Source: Ralstonia insidiosa
Lineage (GTDB): Bacteria > Pseudomonadota > Gammaproteobacteria > Burkholderiales > Burkholderiaceae
DNA: 64,000 bases
NCBI RefSeq assembly: GCF_008801405.1
Contig: NZ_VZPV01000004.1
Coordinates: forward strand, 62,001 to 126,000
Reading direction: 5' to 3'
Shown here: positions 30,215 through 40,072 of the stretch, in pieces
Position numbering within the stretch: the first letter of the stretch is position 1
How the letters are laid out: every line of letters starts with the position of its first letter
Notes under the pieces: generated by a model
Seen by the model: only the letters and a program-made list of their open reading frames with translations
What the model was told of the DNA's origin: nothing
The model's database searches: none
Made by a program: the position numbers and the translations under genes

Positions 30215-30451
30215 ATGTTGCCCACACCCGAACAAGTCAAGCAGTACATCGAAACCGGCCTGCCGTGCCAGCACCTCGAAGTCGAGGGCGACGGCCAGCA
30301 TTTCTTCGCCACCATCGTCAGCGCGCAGTTTGAAGGCAAGCGGTTGATCCAGCGTCACCAGCTCGTCTATGCCGCACTGGGTGATCGCATGCGCGCGGAG
30401 ATCCACGCGCTGTCCATGAAGACGCTCACCCCGGCGGAGTGGCAATCCTGA
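30215..30451 (+). CDS. ibaG: BolA/IbaG-family protein
   Basis: This 78-residue BolA-like protein has the conserved CQHLEVEGDGQHFFATIVSAQFEGKRLIQRHQLVYAALGDRM core, with a central histidine used for 2Fe-2S ligation together with monothiol glutaredoxin. The ATG at 30215 follows GGAGAGGGAAGG, a very strong ribosome-binding site. It precedes murA, as in E. coli (ibaG-murA), and its stop overlaps the murA start. Confidence 0.9.
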   Translation: MLPTPEQVKQYIETGLPCQHLEVEGDGQHFFATIVSAQFEGKRLIQRHQLVYAALGDRMRAEIHALSMKTLTPAEWQS

Positions 30452-31827
30452 TGGCCGAGCTTGATCCCGCTGTTGTTACCGCTGAAGTTTCCGCTGAATC
30501 CGATTCCGACCTGGCGCTCGCTGAGCGCCCCACCCAACGTGCACGACGAGACGTCTCGCTCATGGACAAACTGCTGATTGAAGGCAATGGCCCGCTGTCG
30601 GGCGAAATCCGCGTGTCTGGCGCCAAGAACGCCGCGCTGCCCATCATGTGTGCCGCGCTGCTGACGCCCGAGGCGCTGGCGCTGAACAACGTGCCCAACC
30701 TGCAGGATGTGCGCACGATGCTCAAGCTGCTGCGTCAGATGGGCGTGGAAGGTGCGCTGGATGGCCACAACCTCACGCTGGACGCCGCGAACATCCACTC
30801 GCCGGAAGCGCCGTATGACCTGGTGAAGACCATGCGTGCGTCGATCCTGGTGCTGGGGCCGCTGCTGGCGCGCTTCGGCCATGCGCGTGTGTCGCTACCG
30901 GGCGGCTGCGGCATCGGCGCGCGTCCGGTCGATCAGCACATCAAGGGCCTGCAGCAGATGGGCGCCGAGATCGTCATCGAGCACGGCTACATCGAAGCGA
31001 AGCTCGCCGATGGCGCCAAGCGTCTGCACGGCGCGCGCATCGTCACCGACATGGTGACGGTGACGGGCACCGAAAACCTGCTGATGGCCGCCGCACTGGC
31101 TGACGGCGAAACCGTGCTGGAAAACGCCGCACGCGAGCCGGAAGTGACCGACCTCGCCAACCTGCTCGTGAAGATGGGCGCGCGCATCGAGGGCATCGGT
31201 ACCGACCGCCTCGTGATCCAGGGCGTGGAAGCGCTGCACGGCGCCGAGCACACGGTGATTGCCGATCGCATTGAAGCCGGTACGTTCCTGTGCGCCGTGG
31301 CTGCAGCCGGCGGCGACGTGACGCTGCGCGGCGTGCCACCGGGCATCCTGGATGCCGTGCTCGATAAGCTGCGCGAAGCTGGCGTGACGCTCACCACGGG
31401 CGACGACTGGATCCGCGTGCAGATGACGGGTCGCCCGAAGGCCGTGAGCTTCCGCACCTCGGAATACCCGGCCTTCCCGACCGACATGCAGGCGCAGTTC
31501 ATGATGCTCAACGCCGTTGCCGAGGGCTCTGCCACGGTGACGGAGACCATCTTCGAAAACCGCTTCATGCACGTGCAGGAACTGAACCGCCTGGGCGCCA
31601 ACATCGTCATCGACGGCAAGACGGCCGTGGTGACGGGCGTTGAGCAACTGTCGGGCGCGACTGTCATGGCGACGGACCTGCGTGCTTCGGCCAGCCTCGT
31701 CATTGCCGGCCTGATTGCGCAGGGTGAGACGCTGGTCGATCGCATCTATCACCTCGACCGCGGCTACGACCGCATCGAAGACAAGCTCTCCGCTGTCGGC
31801 GCGAAGATCCGCCGCATCCAAGGTTAA
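30451..31827 (+). CDS. murA: UDP-N-acetylglucosamine 1-carboxyvinyltransferase MurA
   Basis: MurA transfers enolpyruvate from PEP to UDP-GlcNAc, the first committed step of peptidoglycan synthesis and the target of fosfomycin. SGAKNAALPIMCAALL is the N-terminal substrate loop. The PEP-binding, fosfomycin-target cysteine is in GGCGIGARPVDQH. From 30451 the protein has 458 residues, including a 37-residue polar N-terminal extension; the standard start (MDKLLIEGN) is at 30562. I prefer 30451 because TGATG overlaps the ibaG stop and GGCGGAG precedes it, but 30562 remains possible. Confidence 0.92.
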   Translation: MAELDPAVVTAEVSAESDSDLALAERPTQRARRDVSLMDKLLIEGNGPLSGEIRVSGAKNAALPIMCAALLTPEALALNNVPNLQDVRTMLKLLRQMGVEGALDGHNLTLDAANIHSPEAPYDLVKTMRASILVLGPLLARFGHARVSLPGGCGIGARPVDQHIKGLQQMGAEIVIEHGYIEAKLADGAKRLHGARIVTDMVTVTGTENLLMAAALADGETVLENAAREPEVTDLANLLVKMGARIEGIGTDRLVIQGVEALHGAEHTVIADRIEAGTFLCAVAAAGGDVTLRGVPPGILDAVLDKLREAGVTLTTGDDWIRVQMTGRPKAVSFRTSEYPAFPTDMQAQFMMLNAVAEGSATVTETIFENRFMHVQELNRLGANIVIDGKTAVVTGVEQLSGATVMATDLRASASLVIAGLIAQGETLVDRIYHLDRGYDRIEDKLSAVGAKIRRIQG

Positions 31828-31834
31828 GTCAGCC

Positions 31835-32524
31835 ATGAACGCAATCCAGTCCGCTCCCGATCAGCTCACGCTGGCGCTGTCCAAAGGGCGCATCTTTGAA
31901 GAGACGCTGCCGCTCCTGAAGGCCGCCGGCATCGAGGTGACGGAAGACCCGGAAACCTCGCGCAAGCTGATCCTGCCGACGTCGGACCCGGCGCTGCGCG
32001 TGATCATCGTGCGTGCTTCCGACGTGCCGACCTACGTGCAATACGGCGCGGCGGATTTCGGCGTGGCCGGCCGCGACGTGCTGATGGAGCACGGCATGGC
32101 GGGCCTGTATGCGCCCATCGACCTGAACATCGCCCGCTGCCGCATGTCGGTGGCGGTGCCCAAGGGCTTCGATTACGCCAACGCGGTGCGCCAGGGTGCG
32201 CGCCTGTCGGTGGCGACGAAGTATCTGAACACCGCGCGCGAGCACTTCGCCAAGAAGGGTGTGCACGTCGACCTGATCAAGCTGTACGGCTCGATGGAGC
32301 TGGGCCCGCTGGTGGGCCTGGCCGATGCCATCGTCGACCTGGTCAGCACCGGCGGCACGCTGCGCGCGAACAACCTCGTCGAGGTGGAGGAGATCGTGCA
32401 GATCTCGTCCCGACTGGTCGTCAACCAGGCTGCGCTGAAGCTCAAGCGCGAGCGGCTGGCGCCGATCCTCGACGCTTTCGAGCGTGCTTCCGCCCAGGAC
32501 GCGCTTGTTGGGGAAACCGCATGA
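31835..32524 (+). CDS. hisG: ATP phosphoribosyltransferase, short form
   Basis: This 229-residue enzyme joins ATP and PRPP in the first step of histidine synthesis. LALSKGRIFEETLPLL, the GVAGRDVL segment and the PRPP loop VDLVSTGGTLRANNL are present. It lacks the C-terminal regulatory domain of long HisG, so it should need HisZ for activity and histidine feedback; hisZ is not in this window. The ATG at 31835 is 7 bases after the murA stop and the end overlaps hisD by ATGA. Confidence 0.95.
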   Translation: MNAIQSAPDQLTLALSKGRIFEETLPLLKAAGIEVTEDPETSRKLILPTSDPALRVIIVRASDVPTYVQYGAADFGVAGRDVLMEHGMAGLYAPIDLNIARCRMSVAVPKGFDYANAVRQGARLSVATKYLNTAREHFAKKGVHVDLIKLYGSMELGPLVGLADAIVDLVSTGGTLRANNLVEVEEIVQISSRLVVNQAALKLKRERLAPILDAFERASAQDALVGETA

Positions 32525-33849
32525 GCTTGAGTATCCGTAAGCTGGATTCGGCCGACGCCGGATTCGCGGCGCAACTGCGCCAGGTGCTCGCTTTCGAGGC
32601 GAGCGAAGACGAAGCCATCGACCGCGCTGCCGCGCAGATCCTGGCCGACGTGAAAGCGCGCGGCGATGCTGCCGTGCTGGAAGCCACGCAGCGCTTCGAC
32701 CGTATCGAAGCCGACAGCGTGGCCGCGCTGGAACTGTCGCCCACTGTGCTGCAAGCCGCGCTGGACGGCCTGGAGCCTAAGCGCCGCGCGGCGCTGGAAG
32801 CGGCAGCCGCCCGTGTGCGTGCGTACCACGAGAAGCAGAAGATCGAGTGCGGCACCCACAGCTGGGAATACGCAGAAGCCGACGGCACGGTGCTCGGCCA
32901 GAAGGTCACGCCGCTCGATCGCGTGGGCATTTACGTGCCTGGCGGCAAGGCGGCGTATCCGTCGTCGGTGCTGATGAACGCGATTCCGGCACGCGTGGCC
33001 GGCGTCAAGGAAATCATCATGGTGGTGCCCACGCCGGGTGGCGTGCGCAATGAGCTGGTGCTGGCCGCGGCGTGCATCGCCGGGGTGGACCGCGTGTTCA
33101 CGATTGGCGGCGCGCAGGCTGTGGGTGCACTCGCTTACGGCACGGACACCGTGCCCGCCGTCGACAAGATCGTTGGCCCGGGCAATGCGTATGTGGCCGC
33201 CGCCAAGCGCCGCGTGTTCGGCACGGTCGGCATCGACATGATCGCCGGGCCGTCGGAAATCCTCGTCATCTGCGACGGCACGACCGACCCGGACTGGGTG
33301 GCGATGGACCTGTTCTCGCAGGCCGAGCACGACGAGCTGGCCCAATCGATTCTGCTATGCCCGAACGCCGAGTTCATCGCACAGGTGGAAGCCAGCATCA
33401 ACCGCCAACTCGAAGACATGCCGCGCCGGGGCGTGATTGCAGAATCGCTGTCGGGCCGCGGTGCGCTCATCAAGGTGCGCGACATGGAAGAGGCGTGCGA
33501 GATTGCCAACGACATCGCGCCCGAGCACCTGGAGATTTCCGCCGAGAACCCGCGCCAGTGGGCCGAACGCATTCGCCACGCCGGCGCGATCTTCCTTGGC
33601 AAGTACACCAGCGAATCGCTGGGCGACTACTGCGCGGGCCCGAACCACGTGCTGCCGACCTCGCGCACGGCGCGCTTCTCGTCGCCGCTGGGCGTGTACG
33701 ACTTCATCAAGCGCTCGAGCCTGATCGAGGTGAGCGAAGCCGGCGCGCAGATGCTGGGTGAGATTGCCGCCGAGCTGGCCTACGGCGAAGGTCTGCAGGC
33801 GCATGCACGCAGCGCTGAATACCGCCTGCAACGCACCGCCTCTGAATAA
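32521..33849 (+). CDS. hisD: Histidinol dehydrogenase
   Basis: This 442-residue zinc- and NAD-dependent enzyme oxidises histidinol to histidine in two steps. VGIYVPGGKAAYPSSVLMNAIPA, GGAQAVGALAYGT, GPGNAYVAAAKR, IAGPSEILV and the zinc/catalytic AEHDELAQ and APEHLEI segments are all present. It is translationally coupled to hisG. Length is normal. Confidence 0.97.
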   Translation: MSLSIRKLDSADAGFAAQLRQVLAFEASEDEAIDRAAAQILADVKARGDAAVLEATQRFDRIEADSVAALELSPTVLQAALDGLEPKRRAALEAAAARVRAYHEKQKIECGTHSWEYAEADGTVLGQKVTPLDRVGIYVPGGKAAYPSSVLMNAIPARVAGVKEIIMVVPTPGGVRNELVLAAACIAGVDRVFTIGGAQAVGALAYGTDTVPAVDKIVGPGNAYVAAAKRRVFGTVGIDMIAGPSEILVICDGTTDPDWVAMDLFSQAEHDELAQSILLCPNAEFIAQVEASINRQLEDMPRRGVIAESLSGRGALIKVRDMEEACEIANDIAPEHLEISAENPRQWAERIRHAGAIFLGKYTSESLGDYCAGPNHVLPTSRTARFSSPLGVYDFIKRSSLIEVSEAGAQMLGEIAAELAYGEGLQAHARSAEYRLQRTASE

Positions 33850-33872
33850 ACACGACTCCGCATCCCACAAGC

Positions 33873-34997
33873 ATGAACGTCTCCGCGCCAGTCCAGCCCT
33901 CTCTTGATGACCTGCTCGCCCGTATCGTGCGCGACGACGTGCGTGCCATGGGCGCGTACCACGTGCCCGACGCGACCGGCATGGTCAAGCTGGACGCGAT
34001 GGAGAACCCGTACCCGCTGCCGGCGATGCTGCGCGAGGCGCTGGGCAAGCGCCTGGCCGACGTAGCGCTCAACCGTTACCCCGTGCCGACCGCTGATGCG
34101 CTCAAGGCGCAGCTCAAGCGCGTGATGCACGTGCCGGCGGGTGCCGAGGTACTGCTGGGCAACGGTTCAGACGAGATCATCAGCCTGATCGCCATCGCAG
34201 CCGCCAAGCCAGGGGCGACGGTCATGGCGCCCGTGCCGGGCTTCGTGATGTATGCGATGTCGTCGCAGTTGCTGGGGCTGAAGTTCGTCGGCGTGCCGCT
34301 CAAGGCGGACCTCACGCTCGACCGCGAAGCGATGCTGGCTGCCATGGCTGAGCACCAGCCCGCCGTCATCTACCTGGCCTATCCGAATAACCCGACCGGC
34401 AATCTGTTCGACGCGGCTGACATGGATGCCATCATCCGCGCCGCACGCGGCCCGGTGTGCCAGAGCCTGGTGGTGGTTGACGAGGCCTACCAGCCGTTCG
34501 CGCAGCACAGCTGGATGCCGCGCCTGCGCGACTTCGACCACCTGCTGGTGATGCGCACCGTCTCCAAGCTGGGCCTGGCGGGTATCCGCCTCGGCTACGT
34601 GGCCGGCCATCCCAAGTGGATTGCCGAGCTGGACAAGGTGCGCCCGCCGTACAACATCAATGTGCTGACCGAGGCCACCGCCCAGTTCGTGCTCGATCAC
34701 GTCGATGTGCTCGATGCCCAGGCAGCGACTCTGCGCGCCGAGCGGACCAAGCTGATCGACGCGCTGGCTGCGCTGCCGGGTGTTGAAGTCTTCCCGAGTG
34801 CCGCCAACTTCATCCTATTGCGCGTACCCGATGCAGCGGGAATGTTCGATCGCCTGCTAAAACGGCGGGTTCTTATCAAAAACGTCAGTAAAATGCACCC
34901 GTTGCTGGCCAACTGTCTGCGCGTGACGGTCAGCAATCCCGAAGAAAACGCGCAATTTCTCGATGCCTTTGCCGCATCGATGCAGGAAGCCCCATGA
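33873..34997 (+). CDS. hisC: Histidinol-phosphate aminotransferase
   Basis: This 374-residue PLP enzyme (aminotransferase class I/II) converts imidazole-acetol phosphate to histidinol phosphate. VKLDAMENPYPLP at the N-terminus, LLGNGSDEIISLI, YLAYPNNPTGN, the Asp/Tyr region VVVDEAYQPF and the PLP lysine in RTVSKLGLAGIRLGY are visible. The end overlaps hisB by ATGA. Confidence 0.95.
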   Translation: MNVSAPVQPSLDDLLARIVRDDVRAMGAYHVPDATGMVKLDAMENPYPLPAMLREALGKRLADVALNRYPVPTADALKAQLKRVMHVPAGAEVLLGNGSDEIISLIAIAAAKPGATVMAPVPGFVMYAMSSQLLGLKFVGVPLKADLTLDREAMLAAMAEHQPAVIYLAYPNNPTGNLFDAADMDAIIRAARGPVCQSLVVVDEAYQPFAQHSWMPRLRDFDHLLVMRTVSKLGLAGIRLGYVAGHPKWIAELDKVRPPYNINVLTEATAQFVLDHVDVLDAQAATLRAERTKLIDALAALPGVEVFPSAANFILLRVPDAAGMFDRLLKRRVLIKNVSKMHPLLANCLRVTVSNPEENAQFLDAFAASMQEAP

Positions 34998-35584
34998 GCC
35001 GCCGTGCCGAGGTTACTCGCAACACCTCTGAAACGCAGATCCGCGTCGCCCTTGATTTGGACGGCACGGGCAAGCAGACGCTGAACACCGGCGTCCCGTT
35101 CCTCGACCACATGCTCGACCAGATTGCCCGCCACGGCATGGTCGACCTGGAAGTCACGGCCACCGGCGACACCCATATCGACGATCACCACACCGTGGAA
35201 GACGTCGGCATCACGCTCGGCCAAGCCGTCGCCAAAGCAGTTGGTGATAAGAAGGGCATCGTGCGCTACGGCCACAGCTACGTGCCGCTGGACGAAGCCC
35301 TGTCGCGCGTTGTGATCGACTTCTCCGGCCGTCCGGGCCTGGAGTTCCACGTGCCGTTCACGCGGGCGCGCGTCGGCAGCTTTGACGTGGACCTGTCCAT
35401 CGAATTCTTCCGCGGGTTCGTCAACCATGCCGGCGTGACGCTGCATATCGACAACCTGCGCGGCATCAACGCGCATCACCAGATCGAAACCGTGTTCAAG
35501 GCCTTTGGCCGCGCGCTGCGCATGGCCGTTGAACTGGACCCGCGCGCTGCCGGCACCATTCCGTCGACCAAGGGCACGCTCTGA
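34994..35584 (+). CDS. hisB: Imidazoleglycerol-phosphate dehydratase
   Basis: This 196-residue monofunctional dehydratase (no phosphatase domain, unlike the fused enterobacterial HisB) binds Mn2+ through duplicated HH motifs. FLDHMLDQIARHG, DDHHTVEDVGI and INAHHQIETVFKAFGRAL are present. The C-terminal IPSTKGTL is the family ending. A separate histidinol-phosphate phosphatase must be encoded elsewhere. Confidence 0.97.
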   Translation: MSRRAEVTRNTSETQIRVALDLDGTGKQTLNTGVPFLDHMLDQIARHGMVDLEVTATGDTHIDDHHTVEDVGITLGQAVAKAVGDKKGIVRYGHSYVPLDEALSRVVIDFSGRPGLEFHVPFTRARVGSFDVDLSIEFFRGFVNHAGVTLHIDNLRGINAHHQIETVFKAFGRALRMAVELDPRAAGTIPSTKGTL

Positions 35585-35639
35585 TCCTACGCGTCGGCCT
35601 GGCCGCGCCTACCCGACTCCAAAAACGGCCACCGGTCCC

Positions 35640-36263
35640 ATGGATCTGACCAAGAGCTTTTTCTCGCTGCTCGCGCTGATCAACCCGATCGGGGCGATCC
35701 CGTTCTTCATCAGCCTGACCGAAAGTCAGACGGATGCGGAAAAGCGCCGCACCATCAAGGTCGCATCGATTTCGGTGGCGATCGTGATTGGCCTGTCCGC
35801 GTTGCTGGGCGAGCAGATCATCGGCTTTTTCGGGTTTTCGGTCGGCTCGCTGCAGGTGGGCGGCGGGATCATCATGATCATGATCGCGCTGAACATGCTG
35901 AACGCGCAGACCAGCCGCACCAAGGCCACGCCCGAAGAAGAGGATGAGGCCGGTGCCAAGGCCAGCATTGCCGTCGTGCCGCTGGCGATTCCCCTGCTGA
36001 CGGGCCCTGGCTCGATCAGCACGGTGATCGTCTATGCGGGCAAGACCCGCCACTGGTGGGAGTTGTTTTTGCTGGCTGGCGTGGGCGTGGCGATCGCGCT
36101 GGTGGTATGGATCGTGCTCCGTGCCGCCGAGCCCATCGCCCGGGTCATCGGTCGCACCGGCATCAACGTCGGCACGCGGTTGATGGGTTTGATCCTGGCG
36201 GCGCTGGCCGTGGAATTCATTGTCGACGGGCTGAAAACCCTGTTGCCTGTTCTCAAATCATGA
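35640..36263 (+). CDS. MarC-family integral membrane protein
   Basis: This 207-residue, six-helix membrane protein of the MarC/UPF0056 family has unknown function. Family features are FFSLLALINPIGAIPFFISLT at the N-terminus, the central acidic EEEDEAG loop, and PLAIPLLTGPGSISTVIVY. The start at 35640 gives the usual N-terminus (MDLTKSFF). It is inserted between hisB and hisH and its stop overlaps the hisH start (ATGA), so it is a translationally coupled member of the his operon although it has no known role in histidine synthesis. Confidence 0.9.
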   Translation: MDLTKSFFSLLALINPIGAIPFFISLTESQTDAEKRRTIKVASISVAIVIGLSALLGEQIIGFFGFSVGSLQVGGGIIMIMIALNMLNAQTSRTKATPEEEDEAGAKASIAVVPLAIPLLTGPGSISTVIVYAGKTRHWWELFLLAGVGVAIALVVWIVLRAAEPIARVIGRTGINVGTRLMGLILAALAVEFIVDGLKTLLPVLKS

Positions 36264-36913
36264 CTACGATTGCAATTGTCGATTACGGCATGGGCAACCT
36301 GCGCTCGGTAGCGCAGGCCCTGCGTACGGTGGCTCCGGAAGCCGATGTGCGCATCAGTGCGCAAGCCGACGAGATTCGCGCGGCCGACCGCGTGGTGCTG
36401 CCGGGGCAGGGCGCCATGCCCGACTGCATGGCTGCTTTTGACCAATCGGGCTTGCGCGAAGCCGTGCTCGAGGCGTCTCGCACCAAGCCGATGCTCGGTG
36501 TGTGCGTGGGGGAGCAAATGCTGCTCGAGCGCAGCACCGAGGCGCGTCCGGGCCAGGAGTACACCCAAGGGTTGGGTCTGATCGGCGGCGAAGTGATTCG
36601 TTTTGATCTGGACGGCCAGTTGCAACCGGACGGTTCGCGGTACAAAGTGCCCCAGATGGGCTGGAACCGCGTGCGTCAGAGTCGCCCCCACGCGCTGTGG
36701 GCCGGCGTGCCGGACGACAGCTACTTTTATTTCGTGCACAGCTACTATGCACGACCCGCGCGGGCTGAAGAATCGGTCGGGGAGACCGAGTACGGGGTGC
36801 TGTTTACCTGTGCCATCGCCCGGGATAATATTTTTGCCACACAGTTTCACCCGGAAAAAAGTGCACAGGCCGGTTTGCAGATTTACCGCAACTTCGTGCA
36901 CTGGAACCCCTGA
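36260..36913 (+). CDS. hisH: Imidazole glycerol phosphate synthase, glutaminase subunit
   Basis: This 217-residue class I glutamine amidotransferase supplies ammonia to HisF. The nucleophile cysteine is in GVCVGEQML (the more common form is GICLGMQ), and the His-Glu pair is in ATQFHPEKSA. DYGMGNLRSV and PQMGWN are family motifs. The sequence has an insertion between the oxyanion region and PQMGWN (DLDGQLQPDGSRYKV), which is seen in related bacteria. It is coupled to marC. Confidence 0.95.
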   Translation: MTTIAIVDYGMGNLRSVAQALRTVAPEADVRISAQADEIRAADRVVLPGQGAMPDCMAAFDQSGLREAVLEASRTKPMLGVCVGEQMLLERSTEARPGQEYTQGLGLIGGEVIRFDLDGQLQPDGSRYKVPQMGWNRVRQSRPHALWAGVPDDSYFYFVHSYYARPARAEESVGETEYGVLFTCAIARDNIFATQFHPEKSAQAGLQIYRNFVHWNP

Positions 36914-36979
36914 ATCTGGCGTCACCGTCACAAGCAGCCCTGTTTTCCCCTTTACCCCCTCAACTTTGTCGTCACGCTT

Positions 36980-37723
36980 ATGTTGCTCATCCCGGCCATC
37001 GACCTGAAGGACGGTCAATGTGTGCGCCTCAAACAAGGCGATATGGATCAAGCCACCGTGTTCTCGGAAGACCCCGCTGCCATGGCGCGGCATTGGGTCG
37101 AGCAGGGCGCGCGCCGCTTGCACCTCGTCGACCTGAATGGCGCTTTCGCGGGCAAGCCGCGTAACGAGGCGGCCGTCAAGGCCATCCTCGCTGAGGTGGG
37201 TGACGAGATTCCCGTGCAACTCGGCGGCGGCATCCGCGATCTGGGCACCATCGAGCGCTGGCTCGACGACGGCCTGTCGTACGTGATCATCGGTACGGCG
37301 GCGGTCAAGGATCCGGGCTTTCTGCGCGACGCATGCACGGCATTTGGCGGCCACATCATCGTCGGGCTCGATGCCAAGGACGGCAAGGTGGCGACCGACG
37401 GCTGGAGCAAGCTCTCGGGCCACGAAGTCGTGGACCTCGCCAAGAAGTACGAGGACTACGGCGTCGAAGGCATCATCTACACCGACATCGGCCGCGACGG
37501 CATGCTGCAGGGCATCAACATCGATGCCACCGTCAAGCTGGCACAGTCGGTGAAGATTCCGGTCATCGCCAGCGGCGGCTTGTCGAACCTGAAGGACATC
37601 GACCACCTCTGCGCGGTCGAAGAGCATGGCGTGGAAGGCGTGATCTGCGGCCGCGCCATCTATTCGGGCGACCTGAACTTCAAGGAAGCGCAAGCTCTCG
37701 CGGACAAACTCGGCGCAGCCTAA
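36980..37723 (+). CDS. hisA: ProFAR isomerase HisA
   Basis: This 247-residue TIM barrel isomerises the aminoaldose ProFAR to the aminoketose PRFAR. The N-terminal catalytic aspartate is in IPAIDLKDGQCVRLKQGD and the second in YTDIGRDGML. The phosphate-binding loops are LGGGIRD and ASGGLSN. A 66-base gap separates it from hisH with no further gene. Confidence 0.96.
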   Translation: MLLIPAIDLKDGQCVRLKQGDMDQATVFSEDPAAMARHWVEQGARRLHLVDLNGAFAGKPRNEAAVKAILAEVGDEIPVQLGGGIRDLGTIERWLDDGLSYVIIGTAAVKDPGFLRDACTAFGGHIIVGLDAKDGKVATDGWSKLSGHEVVDLAKKYEDYGVEGIIYTDIGRDGMLQGINIDATVKLAQSVKIPVIASGGLSNLKDIDHLCAVEEHGVEGVICGRAIYSGDLNFKEAQALADKLGAA

Positions 37724-37759
37724 GCTGCGCTCAACGGGTGCCTCGGCACCCGACTCATC

Positions 37760-38532
<773 letters not shown>

Positions 38533-38536
<4 letters not shown>

Positions 38537-38955
38537 GTAAGAAGTGGCTGAATAAGGTCCACTGGGACGACAACGGCCTCGTGCCTGTGATCGTGCAGGA
38601 GCAGGGCAGCAACGACGTGCTGATGTTCGCCTTCATGAACCGCGAGGCGCTGCAGAAGACCGTGGAGACCGGCGAGGCCGTGTTCTGGTCGCGTTCGCGC
38701 AAGCGCCTGTGGCACAAGGGCGAGGAGTCCGGCCACATCCAGAAGGTGCACGAGATCCGCCTGGACTGCGACGAAGACGTGGTCTTGCTCCGCGTCACCC
38801 AAGTTGGCGGCATCGCCTGCCATACTGGCCGCCACGCGTGCTTCTTCCAGAAGTTCGAAGGCAGTGCGGAAGACGGTGACTGGCTCACCGTTGAACCCGT
38901 GCTCAAAGACCCCGACGAAATCTATGCCGGCAAGCCCGGCCACAACCATGAGTGA
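38533..38955 (+). CDS. hisI: Phosphoribosyl-AMP cyclohydrolase
   Basis: This 140-residue zinc/magnesium enzyme opens the adenine ring of PR-AMP. The conserved WSRSRKRLWHKGEESGH region, the Mg-binding LDCDEDVVLLRV and zinc cysteines in GGIACHTGRHACFF are all visible. It is monofunctional; the HisE activity is on the next gene. It overlaps hisE by eight bases. Confidence 0.97.
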
Positions 38956-39322
38956 CACCCTGCGCCGTCTGGGCGAGGTGCTCGAATCCCGCAAGCTCGC
39001 CAATGGCGGTGACCCGGACAAGAGCTACATCGCGCGCCTGTTCAACAAGGGCGATGACGCCATCCTCAAGAAGATCGGCGAGGAGGCCACCGAGACGGTC
39101 ATGGCCGCCAAGGACGCCCGCGCCGCCGGCATGACCGACGAGGCGCGCGGCAAAGTCGTCTACGAAGTGGCCGACCTGTGGTTCCACACCATGGTGCTAT
39201 TGTCGCACTTCGACCTCACGCCGGATGATGTGGTTAACGAACTGGCACGCCGCGAAGGACTCTCGGGGTTGGAAGAGAAGGCGTTGCGCAAGTCGCAGGC
39301 TCGCGACGCTGCAGGTGACTGA
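38948..39322 (+). CDS. hisE: Phosphoribosyl-ATP pyrophosphohydrolase
   Basis: This 124-residue all-alpha MazG-like enzyme hydrolyses PR-ATP to PR-AMP. SYIARLFNKGDDAILKKIGEEATETVMAAKD holds the metal-binding EExxE motif; VYEVADLWFHTMVLL supplies the ExxD pair. The ATG at 38948 lies inside the end of hisI. It is the last his gene of the run. Confidence 0.95.
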   Translation: MSDTLRRLGEVLESRKLANGGDPDKSYIARLFNKGDDAILKKIGEEATETVMAAKDARAAGMTDEARGKVVYEVADLWFHTMVLLSHFDLTPDDVVNELARREGLSGLEEKALRKSQARDAAGD

Positions 39323-39351
39323 TCGGTGACGCATCGTCGCAGGGAGGCAGC

Positions 39352-39726
39352 GTGGACAACTACGGATCAGCGGTGACAGTGACGACAGACGAAGAACGTC
39401 TGGCCGGGCTGCGGCGGCTGACGCATATCCTGTATGCGCTCTACGCCATTTTTTGGCTGACCGGCGGCATCACTGCATTGATTGCCATCATCGTCGGGTA
39501 TGTTAAGCGCGACGATGTGCGCGGCACGCTGTACGAGTCGCACTTTCGTTGGCAGATCCGTTCGTTCTGGTGGTGCGTACTATGGGCTGCGATCGGCGTG
39601 ATGCTCATTCCGCTGGCCTTTATCGGCTTTGCGGTGCTGTGGGTTCTGGGCATCTGGATGCTGTATCGTATTGTGAAGGGCTGGCTGTACCTCAACGACA
39701 GCAAGCCGATGTACGCCAATCAGTAA
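39352..39726 (+). CDS. DUF4870-like small membrane protein
   Basis: This 124-residue protein has three hydrophobic segments (about 25-52, 71-87 and 88-105) and a short charged loop VGYVKRDDVRGTLYESHFRWQIR between the first two. That loop resembles the conserved KRDDVRGTWLESHFRWQIRTFW region of small DUF4870/YccF-like membrane proteins. The function is unknown. The GTG at 39352 follows an excellent AGGGAGG. It lies between hisE and tatA in the same direction. Confidence 0.8.
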   Translation: MDNYGSAVTVTTDEERLAGLRRLTHILYALYAIFWLTGGITALIAIIVGYVKRDDVRGTLYESHFRWQIRSFWWCVLWAAIGVMLIPLAFIGFAVLWVLGIWMLYRIVKGWLYLNDSKPMYANQ

Positions 39727-39800
39727 AATCTATCAATGGCGCCGCCACCGTTGCTGCAGTCATGGCGCCAGTCGCAGTCATATTTACGTGGGAGTAGGAC

Positions 39801-40052
39801 ATGGGTTCCTTTAGCATTTGGCACTGGCTGATCGTGCTGGTGATCGTCATGATGGTGTTCGGCACGAAGAAGCTGCGTAACATCGGTTCAGACCTCGGTG
39901 GTGCCGTGAAGGGCTTCAAGGACGGCATGAAGGAAGGCGCCGCGGACGACAAGCCGGCCGCCCCGCAACAGACCGCTGGCCAGCCGCCGCGCGAACTGCA
40001 CGACTCGACGACGATCGACGTCGAGGCGCGCGAAAAGTCCAAGCAAGGCTGA
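39801..40052 (+). CDS. tatA: Sec-independent translocase subunit TatA
   Basis: This 83-residue protein has the short N-terminal membrane helix SIWHWLIVLVIVMMVFG, the FGTKKLRNIGSDLG hinge and an amphipathic helix (GGAVKGFKDGMK), followed by a polar tail. TatA oligomerises to form the export site for folded, twin-arginine substrates such as the Rieske protein encoded later in this window. Confidence 0.96.
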   Translation: MGSFSIWHWLIVLVIVMMVFGTKKLRNIGSDLGGAVKGFKDGMKEGAADDKPAAPQQTAGQPPRELHDSTTIDVEAREKSKQG

Positions 40053-40072
40053 GCACTGTCGCTCGCTGACTG

